The position numbers were made by a program, and so were the translations under genes. The notes beneath the pieces were generated by a model. That model saw only the letters and a list, made by a program, of their open reading frames with translations. It had not been told where the DNA came from and searched no databases. Positions 46,181 to 57,580 of a stretch of DNA of 64,000 bases are shown here, in pieces. This DNA comes from Tretioscincus oriximinensis (Eukaryota > Chordata > Lepidosauria > Squamata > Gymnophthalmidae). The stretch spans positions 900,125 through 964,124 of the forward strand of contig JAJVDF010000257.1 in NCBI GenBank assembly GCA_022410635.1, written 5' to 3'. How positions within the stretch are numbered: the first letter of the stretch is position 1; every line of letters begins with the position of its first letter.

Positions 46181-46489
46181 GCACAGATAGCTCAGTCGCT
46201 TAGGAATTCGTCTCTTGCCTGGGAGATCGGGTTTCGAAGCCCTGTGTGGGACGTAGGGAGGGGTGAGCACCTTCCACTAGCCTGTAGCTCTAGCCAACAC
46301 AGCTATTCAAAAGCATGAATTGCAAGAAATTGCAACTGACTGCAAGTAGATACATGGGAACCACCATAGCCTGGTGGGGAAGAAAGAATGGAAGCCTTCA
46401 GGCAAAATATATCCTTGTAAGCCACTTTGAGTCCCTTTGAAAGGTGATAAAAGCAATGTATAAGAACCAAGTTCTTCTTCTTCTTCTTC
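46181..46489 (+). mobile_element. SINE-A copy
   Basis: gcacagatagctcagtcgct, gggtttcgaagccctgtgtg, agcatgaattgcaagaaatt, TTC tail. The B-box region is intact. Confidence 0.94.
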
Positions 46490-47036
46490 ATCTGGGAATT
46501 TTGCTCTGGTGAAATCCCTGGATGTCCAACCCCAGATAACGCTCACCAATAAGGTCAGCNTGTGTTCTTTGTGCTGCTGCCTTGTGAACAGTAAAATGAC
46601 ATCACGGTAGAAAATATTGTGTAGATCATAATTTGTGCTGAGCAGGTTATACAGTACTTGCAAAACAGCCTGAGCATTTCATATTTCACTTATCATTATT
46701 TGATGGACCTGTGACATTTTCATACCTCATATTTACTTCTGCTTCAGAAAATCCTCCTTTGGACTATTCTTTATAAATTATGCCTTGGCTTTGATTTCTA
46801 CCAAGCACTTGTAGAAAAAGTTAAGAAATGAATTTTCTTATATTCACATATTAGAAAAGCTTAATATATTGAGTTTCTGCTTAATACACAGTGGTAAGAG
46901 CCCCAGTGAGAATTCAAGTTTCATCAGTTGATCTCAGGGTGCATCCATCCGTTTTGCCTGTTGCCCCACTATTTCTCATACTTCTGGAATAAAGCACCGA
47001 CCTTCTCATAGATATCAGTCCAGGCATCCTTTTTTT

Positions 47037-47098
47037 CCCCTGGAACTTGTAGTGAAATGGGAAGGAAAACCTTGTCTATTTCACTACAAATTCCAGGA
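47037..47098. repeat. Inverted repeat
   Basis: ctggaacttgtagtgaaat and atttcactacaaattccag are inverted copies with one mismatch; spacer about 20 bp. Confidence 0.75.
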
Positions 47099-47257
47099 GG
47101 CTTTGGAAGTGGAAACTTACAGGTTTCTTCTACCACTTTCCCCTTTATTTTTGTTTTTTTTAAGCATTTTATCAATTTTAAGAAAATGTTTTTAAAGCAT
47201 TTTTTAAAAAGCATTTAAAAACTTTTTTTTNAAATCCAGCTACTGCTTCCCCAACTT

Positions 47258-47340
47258 GCAACTTTCTCCTCACACTTTTCTCCTCACAACTTTCTCCTCA
47301 CACTTTTCTCCTCACAACTTTCCCCTCATACTTTTCTCCT
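47258..47340 (+). repeat. Short tandem repeat, about 13/26-bp unit
   Basis: Alternating acttttctcctcac and aactttctcctcac units, about six in total. Confidence 0.85.
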
Positions 47341-48133
47341 GCCTGGGATGCTCCGTTCATTTTTAAAACAAGGAAAAGAAACCTCCTGCCTTTCAGGCTG
47401 CCAATATGCTCACCACTTTCCTTATGCCCAGAAAGGAAAGAGGTATGAAATGGTAGAGCCTTCCTCTTTTGTTATATCAGACAGTTGTATTGAACGAAAA
47501 TCCAAAGTGAAGGATTTTTAGAGAGCTATGATTACTGTCTTCCTGTAATTACATGTGAGAGACCTCTCAATGCCCCGGTAGGACAGTGAAAGAAAATTAA
47601 CTTCTGCAAGAACATGGTGAAGTTATCAGGAAAGATTTAGAAGTGAGATTCAAGAATAATTCAGATGTTCACGCGTGGAGAAATCAAATAACAAATTCAG
47701 AGAAAGCAAACTGTATATTCTAAAAACATTTGAAAAAATACTCTTAATTAAGCAAAAAAATATTTTGATTATACACATGAACACANTTAGTTGTGTTTTT
47801 GTACCACCAGTACAAATGCAGCCTCCTGGTGGCTAACAGTGTTCAAACTACTTAGCTTACTGAACACATTTCAAGCCCTATTAATGATTTCTTCAAGAAG
47901 AGATTGTGAAGTTTAGCTCCCACTCCTAAAAAGACCTTGAGCTATCTTTGCTGCAGAGAACTAGAAGAAGCAACATCATGGCTAAAGAAAGGTCGTAGCA
48001 TATGGCTGTCAGGCAGTATTAGGCAAAATATAATAGTAAGAAGATATTAATATTTTTTATTGCTTTTATTATTATAAAGCCCGAAGTAGCTGAGGGAAGA
48101 AGGGGAGTAAAATAAATAAATAAGTAGTTAAAT

Positions 48134-48342
48134 AAGGCTGACCAGATGACCCCTTTTTGGGGGGGGGGGGGTTGAAAACTCGGTTTTGGGGTGCCTCCTA
48201 GTTTTTTCTGAAGAAAAAAAAATTCAAAAAAAGATGTTTTTTCAAAACGTTTTTGTTTATTTTTTTTTCCTCAGAAAAAACTGGGAGGCACCCCAAAAAA
48301 NGGGTTTTCAACTCCCCCCAAAAGGGGTCATCTGGTCAGCCT
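48134..48342. mobile_element. Palindromic DNA element (hairpin MITE)
   Basis: aggctgaccagatgacccct at the left and aggggtcatctggtcagcct at the right are exact inverted repeats; the interior (ttggggtgcctcctagtttt and its complement) continues the palindrome. The ends resemble the common vertebrate gaccagatgtccc-type repeat, also related to the element at 4992. No clean target duplication. Confidence 0.8.
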
Positions 48343-50128
48343 AGTAAATTACAGGCCATGGGCAAAATACAGTCAAAATATGGGCCTGATGGCAGATTTC
48401 TATTCTAAGATATATCCACAAATAAATCTTAGTGCAGAATGTCCTTAGTATTGCACATCTTAAGATACTTTAAAAATATACCATAAGTATTCAGTTCATC
48501 TATCGTCTTCCTTGATGCACCAAACGTTACAAACACAAGCTTGAGCCTCTGTTAATTTATTGAATCTATAAGCTCAAGCTAATGAAGATGAAGGCACACA
48601 GTGAGGACTATTTTGTCTACTGTAAATGGTCATCTGGCATACACTTATTTTCATTACGGGAGATTTGCCTTGCATTAGGAAGAATAAATGGCTATATCCA
48701 TCACTTTGTACTTGATCTAATTCCCTCTTCTCTTTAGTTATTTTAATTTAATAATCTCAGATGTGTTAAAATTGAAGATCCAGCTGTAGAACTGGGNGTA
48801 CTGATAAAATGATTACTATTAATGCCCGTTCTTAGAAATTGGAAATGTGCACTATTTTAATAGTTAGGTTCGACNAGAACTGAACCTCCAAAACTTCAAA
48901 CATGTTCTAATCAAACTTCTGAAAGAAATTCAAACTTTGGTTCAAATGTTCATTAGACTGTTTATTGCAAGAGCAAGAGGGACGTGTTAATCAGTTTCTA
49001 AAGCTATGATGACAAGTGGGTGATTCTAAAAGAATTTATGTATATAGGAATTTTAAAAATAGAAATAAATTTGTGAAACTCATTCAGCTTTATGATGCTC
49101 TTCTACAATCTCAAAATGATGTAGGCTTCTTGTTCAGTGTTATGGCTTATTTGTTATATTGTATATTTTATGGTTGTTGTTATTATTAATACTGATGCAT
49201 TTCTGAAAATGAATTAAAAGCTTTAGAGAGGGGAAGAAANATTTTTAAATAACTTTAAAATCATCCAAAGGGCCAGACCAGCACTTTTAAGACTGGAAAT
49301 AATTCTCTTTGAAGGAGTAAGTAAAAGACTCCAAAAATTACAGGGATGTCAAAACATCAGATTGTTTGGCAGAACCTCCCTGTTGCTTTCTAAATCTTCC
49401 TTTTGGAGGTTCCAGCTCAAAGCTGGTCACAGGTACAACTAACCAGCCAGGTAGTCCACCAGGGAGAAAGTTCTGTGCTAGTGCTCTCAAAANTGTCATG
49501 GAGTTTTGAAGGGCCTACTTGAGGAAGACTATAGGAGGAAAAGAGTCAGCCAGTCATGAACAGAAGCTACAGCAGTGAGAAACCAAACCATCCACCTTTG
49601 AGGCTCAGTTCACAAACTGCAATAATTCAAACATTTTCAAGTAATATAAGTTCATATCTGATTCCTTTAATACAAAACTTTCCCCTTGAGTTCTCTCTCT
49701 TCTAGTTCCCAGCACCACCAATGGTACATCTGTTTCCCTGGTATCAAAACACAACAAGACAAAGCAGCTACTTGGAACTAGTGCCATCCCAACCCAGAAT
49801 CATCTCAAAAGGTCTCTTTTGGATTAGCTGTAGACCTGTTTGAAGAGGTTGTAAATAGGTTTGAAGAGGCCTGCAACCATCTATTTTAGTCCAGACACCA
49901 ATACTTTCTTACCTGGTCCAGAAGTAGTAAAATATCACATTGACAGAAGCATTGGAGATCACTTTCAATGGTAAGCTTGCTACCTTAAAAGGCTATTCTG
50001 TTCAGTCTCACCCTTGTGCACCAAAGATATTTAAATGGTCAGGCTAGGTCAATCACTAGCAGGTGGGAGTGGTGCCTTAGTGTGGAGCCATTTGTATGGA
50101 CAAGAATATCTGTGGTCCCTTCACATTA
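48343..50128. other. Unique block, possible conserved element at 48500-48790
   Basis: Repeat-free sequence rich in ATTA/TAAT motifs at 48500-48790. No gene recognised. Confidence 0.35.
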
Positions 50129-50140
50129 CTTCTGGATTTA

Positions 50141-50329
50141 ATTTCAGAGAAATAGCCATGTTAGTCTAGTAGAAAGTCCAGCAAAGGAGCTAGCAGCACT
50201 TTGAGACTAACTTGAGAAAAGTGGTTGGCATAAGTTTTCGTATCTGAAGAAGTAGACCTGTCTACGAAAGCTTATGCCAACCACTTTTCTCAAGTTAGTC
50301 TCAAAGTGCTGCTAGCTCCTTTGCTGGAC
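50141..50329. mobile_element. Penelope-like palindromic insertion, 12-bp target duplication
   Basis: A reverse arm (atttcagagaaatagccatg and onward) is followed directly by a forward arm (tctgaagaagtagacctgtc and onward). A perfect cttctggattta flanks it (50129-50140 and 50330-50341). The forward arm holds a hammerhead-like core: ctgaaga, stem gtaga/tctac, gaaa. 189 bp. Confidence 0.85.
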
Positions 50330-50341
50330 CTTCTGGATTTA

Positions 50342-52325
50342 GTTAAGAATGGATGCCATCCTCATCCTCTCAAAGTAAACAGAACTTGCTATATCTAATG
50401 CAAAACAGGTTGAGCAACAATACCCAACAATATTTGAACAAGAAACTATTACACAGTAACCAATAAGGGACAATACTGTATATAAAGATTGATTACAGGG
50501 AATAGATATAGAGGTATGTCTTCCTCAAAGACAACTGCTCTTAGGATGGTTCATTGAACAGGTTTACTTTGAGCACTTATTAATATATAAGGATGTGTTC
50601 TATTTTTAAAAAACAAACATTTCAAAGCTTATGAACTGACTTCAAATAGGACCAGTTTGACATATCTCTATTGAAAACAGGGCACTTCTATATTGTGGAC
50701 CAACTGAAATTTGAATTATTGAGGGAAAGGATGCAGAACTGGCTGGTATTTTTAAGGTCCAACTACATGAATTAGTAAAAAAACAGATGGAAGACACTCC
50801 TGGCTAGAAATAAAGAGTTAGCCCAAAAANAAGAGCTATATAAGAACATTAAAATGTTGGTGGACATTTTCGGTTGAAGATGATTAAACTCTGCAACAGA
50901 GGGAGGGGGGAGATTGTTTTTGAACTTAAAGAAATAAGATTGTTAAGCAGATATATGCAATTTGAGTTTGTAATTGTAATTGATTTTTTTTAAAAAAAAT
51001 CTATTTTGACAACAGGATCTGATTTCATAACTTTTGCTATGAGACCTCCTCTGAGTCAATTGCAGGTTCTCATGCTTAAAACTTTGGGAGGGGAGAGGAG
51101 AGAGAACATTTTGGGGGACAAACAAGGTAAGACCAGGAGGTTGAACCAGCCTGATCTTGTACACCTGAGATCTTGTGCCTGTCTTTAGCCAACCTGTTGT
51201 TCTCTTAACTCCCAGAATCACCACCTTGTCTTTGTTTGCAAAGGGAAAAGAATTTGGAGGCAAGGCTGATCACAGTGTAGATTCTCCAACCTGCAAAATC
51301 TGCCAGTAGTAGATAACTTGCAAACAAAGACAAGGAAGGGAAGAGAAGCGAGACTTTGGTAAAAACTAGGGGAATGGTGAGGTGGGACTTGAAGATTGAA
51401 CTGACCCGATTTTGCAAGCATTTAGAGTTCAATGAAACTAAAGAACTGATACTTTGACTTTCTCCACCTGCCTTNCTGGGCTCCTTTCCCAAAAGAGTAT
51501 AGTGGGAGACCGAGGCACCCAGGCAGGTGAAAATCAAAGAGCAAGGAACAGGGATTAAACACCAGAAGGACTATGAGGGACCCTTCCAACTATTCCCACA
51601 GACAGGAATTGGACTACACAAAACTGAAGTGTCTTTCTGCAAGTCCACAACACACCCCAGATAGTCTCTGAAGATACAGGTCTGATGCTGCCTCTCCACG
51701 TCATGTTAAAATCCGCAATGTGAAAATAATTGTGGAATGCAGTCATCTCCATGTACCTTAAAATCCACATCAAACTGGTGAGAAAAACTGACTAGGAAGT
51801 CAATACCGTGCATATCAACCAGCAAATCTGCAATGTCCTGGCTGGTACCCTTCTTATGGTTTCCAACATCTTCTCCCAATAATGAGCGGCACACAGAAGA
51901 AGCTCACTTCCATCCCATCTCTCAAAGGCAAGCACAAGCACTTTCACAAATAATCAACTACAGAATATTCTGGAGCAACGGAGCTTATTTCTGATTACAT
52001 CACTGAACTTTGATTACCAGGTGGGGTGGATTCTGGAGGCAGCCTCAGGCTGGGAAAAGGGGAAAGGACTCTTTGAACAGAAAAGTCTAAAGAGTCCCAT
52101 TTTATGTGGGGACAATCAAAAAGGGATCTCCATTACATTTCTTTTCCAATAGGATTATAAACTGTTGGAACAGAGGCTGAAGCAACAGGAAAGAAGGGCC
52201 TGATTCACACTTGGCTAGGCCACATTGTCTGGGGACAGCAAGTCTTTTAGACCACTTTTTGGAACAGAATAGGACCAAGTGTTAATCGAGCCTAGGTATC
52301 TACTCAGATTCATTCACATCATATT
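50342..52325. other. Mostly unique block, inverted repeat at 51223-51327
   Basis: ccttgtctttgtttgcaaa (51223 onward) and ttgcaaacaaagacaagg (51310-51327) are inverted copies about 70 bp apart. A possible old LINE remnant at 50690-51000 is too diverged to call. Confidence 0.4.
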
Positions 52326-52628
52326 GAAGAAGAAGAAGAACTGGGTTCTTATACACCACTTTTCTCACCTTTCAAAGGGACTCAAAGCGGCTTACAAGGG
52401 TATTTTGCCCGAAGGCTTACATTCTATCTTCCCCACCAGGCTCTGGTGGTTCCCATGTATCTACTTGCAGTTGTTGCAATTTCTTGCAATTCATGCTTTC
52501 GAANAGCTGGGTTGGCTAGAGCTACAGGCTAGTGGAAGGGGCTCNCCCCTCCCCACGTCCCACACAGGGCTTCGAAACCCCATCTCCCAGCTGAGAGACG
52601 GATTCTTTAGCAACTGAGCTATCTGTGC
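52326..52628 (-). mobile_element. SINE-A copy (reverse)
   Basis: gaagaagaagaactgggttc, ttcttgcaattcatgctttc, head end gagctatctgtgc. A weak 5-bp duplication tattg may flank it. Confidence 0.94.
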
Positions 52629-53923
52629 TATTGATGTGACTACACATAACTAGATCATGCCAACCTCTCTTTAAAAACCAAATTGTTTTTTTCTGGTTTC
52701 CCTATTTCTAGAAAAAAGTAGTAAAGACAAGATATCTCCATTTGAATTTAGCAAGCTAAAATATTTTTTGGTTATATTTGAGAATAGTAGGAAAAGATGT
52801 TAAGTGACAGATAGGCATCAGTTGGGATCTTACACAACATCTGATTGGTGACTGCCAGTTTTCAGATAACCATTTGGGTGGAGCCCTTGTTTCAACACCT
52901 TTATTAGATATTACTGTGGTCTTCTTCCCCTTGACCTCCACAAAGATTATATCTGCTAATGCAATTTATAAGCAAGCAAAGTATGTGTCTATTCCACCAT
53001 CTAGTGGACGTCACCTGATACCACATTGTTTTTAAAAGAAGACAAAAAAGCAAATTGCAGTGTTCCAGTTTTGTTCCATGATTGGTTTCTCCAGNATTAA
53101 ACCTGGTGCCTTCTTCCTATTTCTCTTCTTTATCCATTTGCTACTTCTTCAGCTATATTTGGATGTGTAAGAGAAATAAGTGTTCATTCTTCTCTCTCTT
53201 TAGAGTTCTTTTTCTGTCGTTTCTGTTGATGAATGGTGTCTTGTTACCCAAATAACTTTAAAACATCTCTAACTCAACGAATTTCTGCCAATGTGAAATT
53301 TGTGAAGTTTGATTCTTAGGACCTGGTCACATACCTCTACTTTTATCTTCATATTCTGTTTTGAAGGATGAGTTTAATCTGCCCCCCTCAACCCCAAACT
53401 AGATCCCATTCTGCAAGAGTGTAGAAGAACTGAAAGTAAAGTTGAGATCACAGCTTCATTTTCCTCCCCTCCTTAGGTTTTAGTTAGCATTTGAATGCTA
53501 TCGGTTGTGTTTTCTGATTTTGCTGCCTTTCCTGAGTGGCTTAAACCAGGGTTAGCTTACTACACTGAAAATGTGGTAACCCCCCCCCCTCTCCTACCCC
53601 CTTTTTGTCCAAGCCACACAGCCTCAATGCCAATGCCCCCGACCCAGTTCTGTCCCACTTTCCTCCCTCCTTCACTCTAGCCAGCACTTACTAGTGCAGC
53701 ATAAGTTGTAGTACATGAGGTCGCATGCAGTGGCCCTATAAAACAGAACCCCAAACTGTATCTTCCATATAGTGAAATATTCCCTAGTGGCTGGACAGTA
53801 GGTGGTGGGAGTGAAAGTTCACACATAGGAGTTGATGTGTAAAAAGCTCCAAAATAATGTGCACATAGGTTGATATGGTGTGGATAGGCTTTAATATGCA
53901 ATAAAGAAAGTAACATGAAAATA
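52629..53923. other. Unique sequence
   Basis: C run at 53580-53590. No gene. Confidence 0.45.
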
Positions 53924-54182
53924 GAAGAAGAACTTGGTTCTTATACCCTGCTTTTCTCACCTTTCAAAAGGACTCAAAGCGGCTTACAAGGATATATTTT
54001 GTCCAGCTATTCGAAAGCATGAATTGCAAGAAATTGCAACTGACTGCAAGTAGACACATGGGAACCACCACAGCCTGGTGGGGAAGATAGAATGTCAGCC
54101 TTTGGGCAAAATACCCTTGTAAGCCGCTTTGAGTCCCTTTGTAAGGTGAGAAAAGTGGGGTATANGAATCCACTTCTTCTTT
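53924..54182. mobile_element. Chimeric SINE-A: reverse tail joined to forward body
   Basis: 53924-54003 is a reverse tail (gaagaagaacttggttctta to gcttacaaggatatattttg). From about 54004 the sequence becomes forward body and tail (cagctattcgaaagcatgaa to cgctttgagtccctttgtaa). No head is present on either side, so two opposite copies are fused through lost heads. Confidence 0.9.
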
Positions 54183-54238
54183 TCTTTTTCTTCTTCTTCT
54201 TCGTCTTCTTCTTCTTCCTTCTTCTTCTTCATCATCAT
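54173..54238 (+). repeat. (TTC)n microsatellite, SINE tail
   Basis: cttcttcttcttcgtcttct and similar, continuing the chimeric SINE. Confidence 0.9.
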
Positions 54239-56828
54239 CTTACTTTGGAAACAAGAGATTACCATTTTAACTCATATGATCTCTCAACCAGACATGGGGG
54301 AGACAGACTTCCCAGTAAGATGAAAATGTGAATTTGCATCAAGTCCAGTACCTGTATGACATAGGGATGAAATATGCATCCCTGATTGCAAGCAACGTCC
54401 AAGATGTTTTGTCACTGAGGGTGAATAGAAAAGGGGAAATTACCTTTCTTTGGGTGAATTTCTTGTTTTGTCTCAAAAGACATGATGCTGGGGTGTCCCT
54501 CTAAAGGGAGGCTCAGGCACTTGCTCAAAAGGGGAATAAAAATAATAAGCAGGAATGAGACCTGTGGGGTGAAGAATTGTGAAACTGACACAATTATTNT
54601 GACACTATATTTGAATTGCCACACTTACCAGCACTGTAGAATGTTTATGAAGCAGTTATAATTGTGTCTGGGGAAACCAAGTTAAGAAGCAGTTTTAAAG
54701 CAACTTAGAGATAAGCAGCCACATGCAGNCTCAAATTCACATTTAAGTATAGGGTAAAAAAACTTTTCCAAGACTTTGAACAAGTCATTTTGAACTGTTT
54801 TGTGTCTGTGGGTGCATTTCATGTCTTTTAGACATCCATTTAAAACATAATGTATATTTGAGACCAATTTTTTCACACGTTTTTCACACCCAGTTCTTCA
54901 GGACTAAAATGAGCTAAAAATAAACGTAACATCCCCCCAGAGACTTGAGGAGCTTTTATTAGACTTCTTGTAGAGAATCCTCAACGTTTTTTATAATACT
55001 GGCAGCCCCCAAGGCCCTTGTAAACTCTGTGCAAGTCCTGCCTTTAAAGTCATCCTCTGTACTAAGAGAAGCCTGTTTTCCTGTTACTGTAATCACCTCA
55101 TCTACGTGTATTAGTTTTTCCTCAGAAGAATACTTCATCACACTCCAGCACCATCGCTTCCCATGAGGCGGCACTTTTTCACTCACGTGTCGTTTTCCTC
55201 AGGGAAACTTTTGAACATCTCCCATACTCATTGTCCCATAAGGCTACAGCATTTCCCATGTTTTTCTTCTTTGAATACATATCCTCCTGAGAGCAGGCCA
55301 TTTCAGCCTTAGTTACTAAAGGATCATTAACTAGAACCTAAGGAAAGGCCCTTCCTTTTCCACCTTTCCAAGAGACAATTATTACNTGTTATGACTGACC
55401 TGAGTTGGACATGGGTAGTGCACAGTTGGGGGCGTGGTTGGCCAACTACTCCTAAGGGAAGGGGAGAAACGGTTGATGCGACAGCCAATCCCTGACAAGA
55501 CTGAATATAACGAGAAAGACAGAAAGGGTGTGAGGAAGGCTTTCGGGGCTCTTGTGCTTACTCTTACTGGTATGGGGAGGGAGACAGGGGGCAGCTTAGA
55601 TCCTGGAGGTCTCTGAAAATGTTATTTGTAACAAAGAAATGTTAGCCAGAGTCCTACTCAAGGGATATTGAGACTTATCAAACAGAAATTGTATCCTAGC
55701 CCTAGCCAGAGAGGTGTAAGGGTAGATACAAGTTTTCTGAGTAAAGTCGTGTTTAGTCAAGCATACAGAAAAGCATAACACCTTCTTTAATCCTGTTCAT
55801 GACAATAAAGTTCATTTTCTTGTTTATCTTTAATTGCCTGTGTGATGAAACTGTTTTGACACTTAATAGGGCAAACTGAGGGAACAAGTCTGGTGACCCA
55901 TCAGATTTAAAAAAGGTTCCAGGTCACGCTACAATATTAAATGGAGGAGTCCACTTNGTAAGGGGCTGGCAAGGGGCATTACATAAAGTGTATCCTTTAA
56001 GACCATGGGTGATGCCCTGCTTAGTAGAAATCTTGGAGACTGAGTCAACTTAGTAGAGAGAGGTAGACACAGACTAGCAGTCATCATATTATCCCTTTTA
56101 CTTCATTCCTTTTCCCCTCCTTCTGTTTCTAAACANTACTTTCTATGTGTACTTAAGTGTTATCCTACAGAATCAGTGTCAGGCCTGTGGTTTTCTCACA
56201 GAAAGGGAAATTATGAGAAAGGGAAATTCCTCCCTGCAAGAATTTCTCAATGGAGAATCTGAATGTTTGCAGAGGCAGAATCTGCCATTCAGTATGTTCA
56301 AATAGAGACAAGAAGCTCAGTTGTTTTATTTTCCTTGCTCCTTGTTCTGTTTGTATACCTCACAGTAAAGCCATAAGATTATGTAGGGGCATCCAAATAT
56401 CTCTATTTGTAAATGAACATGCAATGCAACTCATAAAAACTGGCTCATCTGTGTAGCATATAATTTGTTCTCATAAGCTATACTGGGATTTGCTCAATGG
56501 TAAGCAAGCATTTGGACAATTTGCCCGTTCAATCCTCAGCAGTAAGCAATAGGAAAATATTTCAGTATCACTGCCAAGAAAACTGCATAGTACAGGAGTG
56601 AAGTCATTCTGAAGTCGGTCACANCTAAATGGTAACAGGAACAAAACTACATGAATGATATCCTTGAATGAAATAGATGCGTATTGATAAAAGATTTTGT
56701 ACAATGAAAATGTTCAAAATTGTTTACCTTACTGAGCTTCGTACCCTTAGGAAAGTTAATATGTGTAGGCGTATGAACGAAGACAGATTAAAAAGGATGA
56801 GCAGTCTGTTCCTATGGTTTCTTTTTCT
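54239..56828. other. Unique intergenic sequence downstream of HERPUD2
   Basis: No repeat family or exon recognised. May include the true 3' end of the HERPUD2 transcript if the poly(A) site at 56829 is not used. Confidence 0.45.
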
Positions 56829-57421
56829 TTTATTATAAAACTAATTACATTGGTTCAGGCTTCTCACTACATGCCTTCAGAAAGAAAAGGTACAGTATGA
56901 ATTCAGTCATTTGTAGTGTAATGGCTGTTTGTTCCCTTTGAAGAGCTGCTGTGATGTATGACACGCAATGGAGACTTAATGCAAACTCAGAACTGTGATG
57001 CCATTTGAGTTTGTGTAATTAAAAGAGCCCCACGCACAAATATTCCCACACGGGTACTTTACTGTGAAGGACCCTACTTCTAAAGTTTTACTGCTGACAC
57101 CTGTAATTCAACAACTCTTTAAAGGGATGATACTGCACACCAAATTTACAAGCTTCTCATCCAAGCAAAAACATGGAAGACTCTATTTTAAATATTTCCC
57201 CTCTTTTTTAGATAGAAGAATCCTTTTAAAAGCATTTAATAGACCAATTTGCTTAAAATATAAGTGTGAGAAAGCTGAAAAGAAAGAAATTACACGTTTT
57301 TATACACCATGATCAGATAGTTTACATTATAAATNTTTTGAAATTGCACTGTATTTAAAATACCCCCAAAAGTCAACTTCCATTTTCCAACATGGCTGCC
57401 TACTGGCAGTTGCTCCTTTGC
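56829..57421 (-). other. HERPUD2: HERPUD2 3' untranslated region, provisional end at a poly(A) signal
   Basis: Sequence downstream of the HERPUD2 stop on the minus strand. The first minus-strand AATAAA I see in a plausible setting is at 56834-56829 (inside ATAATAAAAG). No strong GT-rich downstream element is evident, so the 3' end is a guess and may lie further left. The block contains no recognisable repeat, which fits a UTR. Confidence 0.35.
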
Positions 57422-57580
57422 TCAGTTGCCAACTTGTGGAGGCCCTTCGGGAATGAGGGATGTGAAAAAGGTGGTGATGAAGGACCAGGCAGAAGCCATA
57501 AACCCAGGATGCTGTTCTGCATTGACATCAACCACNTCTTCGCCACTATCTTCGTCAATTCCATCGTCCATAAGGCGCTC
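57422..57580 (-). CDS. HERPUD2: HERPUD2 terminal coding exon with stop
   Basis: This exon has 159 nt (52 codons plus TGA at 57424-57422). The acceptor is gcaaag before GAG-CGC. It encodes ERLMDDG, an acidic run, then MASAWSFITTFFTSLIPEGP and PPQVGN before the stop, the conserved HERPUD2 C-terminus. A masked base (N at 57537) is the third position of a GAN codon, so only Asp versus Glu is uncertain. The acidic run is shorter and more divergent than in mammals, as expected for a linker. Confidence 0.95.
   Translation of the reverse strand, partial: ERLMDDGIDEDSGEXVVDVNAEQHPGFMASAWSFITTFFTSLIPEGPPQVGN

Larger units (their letters stand above)
46490..48133. other. Unique block with small repeats
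   Basis: Holds a hairpin at 47037-47098, a short tandem repeat at 47258-47340 and a copy of the unnamed repeat near 48020-48120. No gene. Confidence 0.45.

Noticed and set aside
50690..51000. Possible L1 remnant
   Set aside because: Only a vague likeness to LINE text; no motif strong enough to call.
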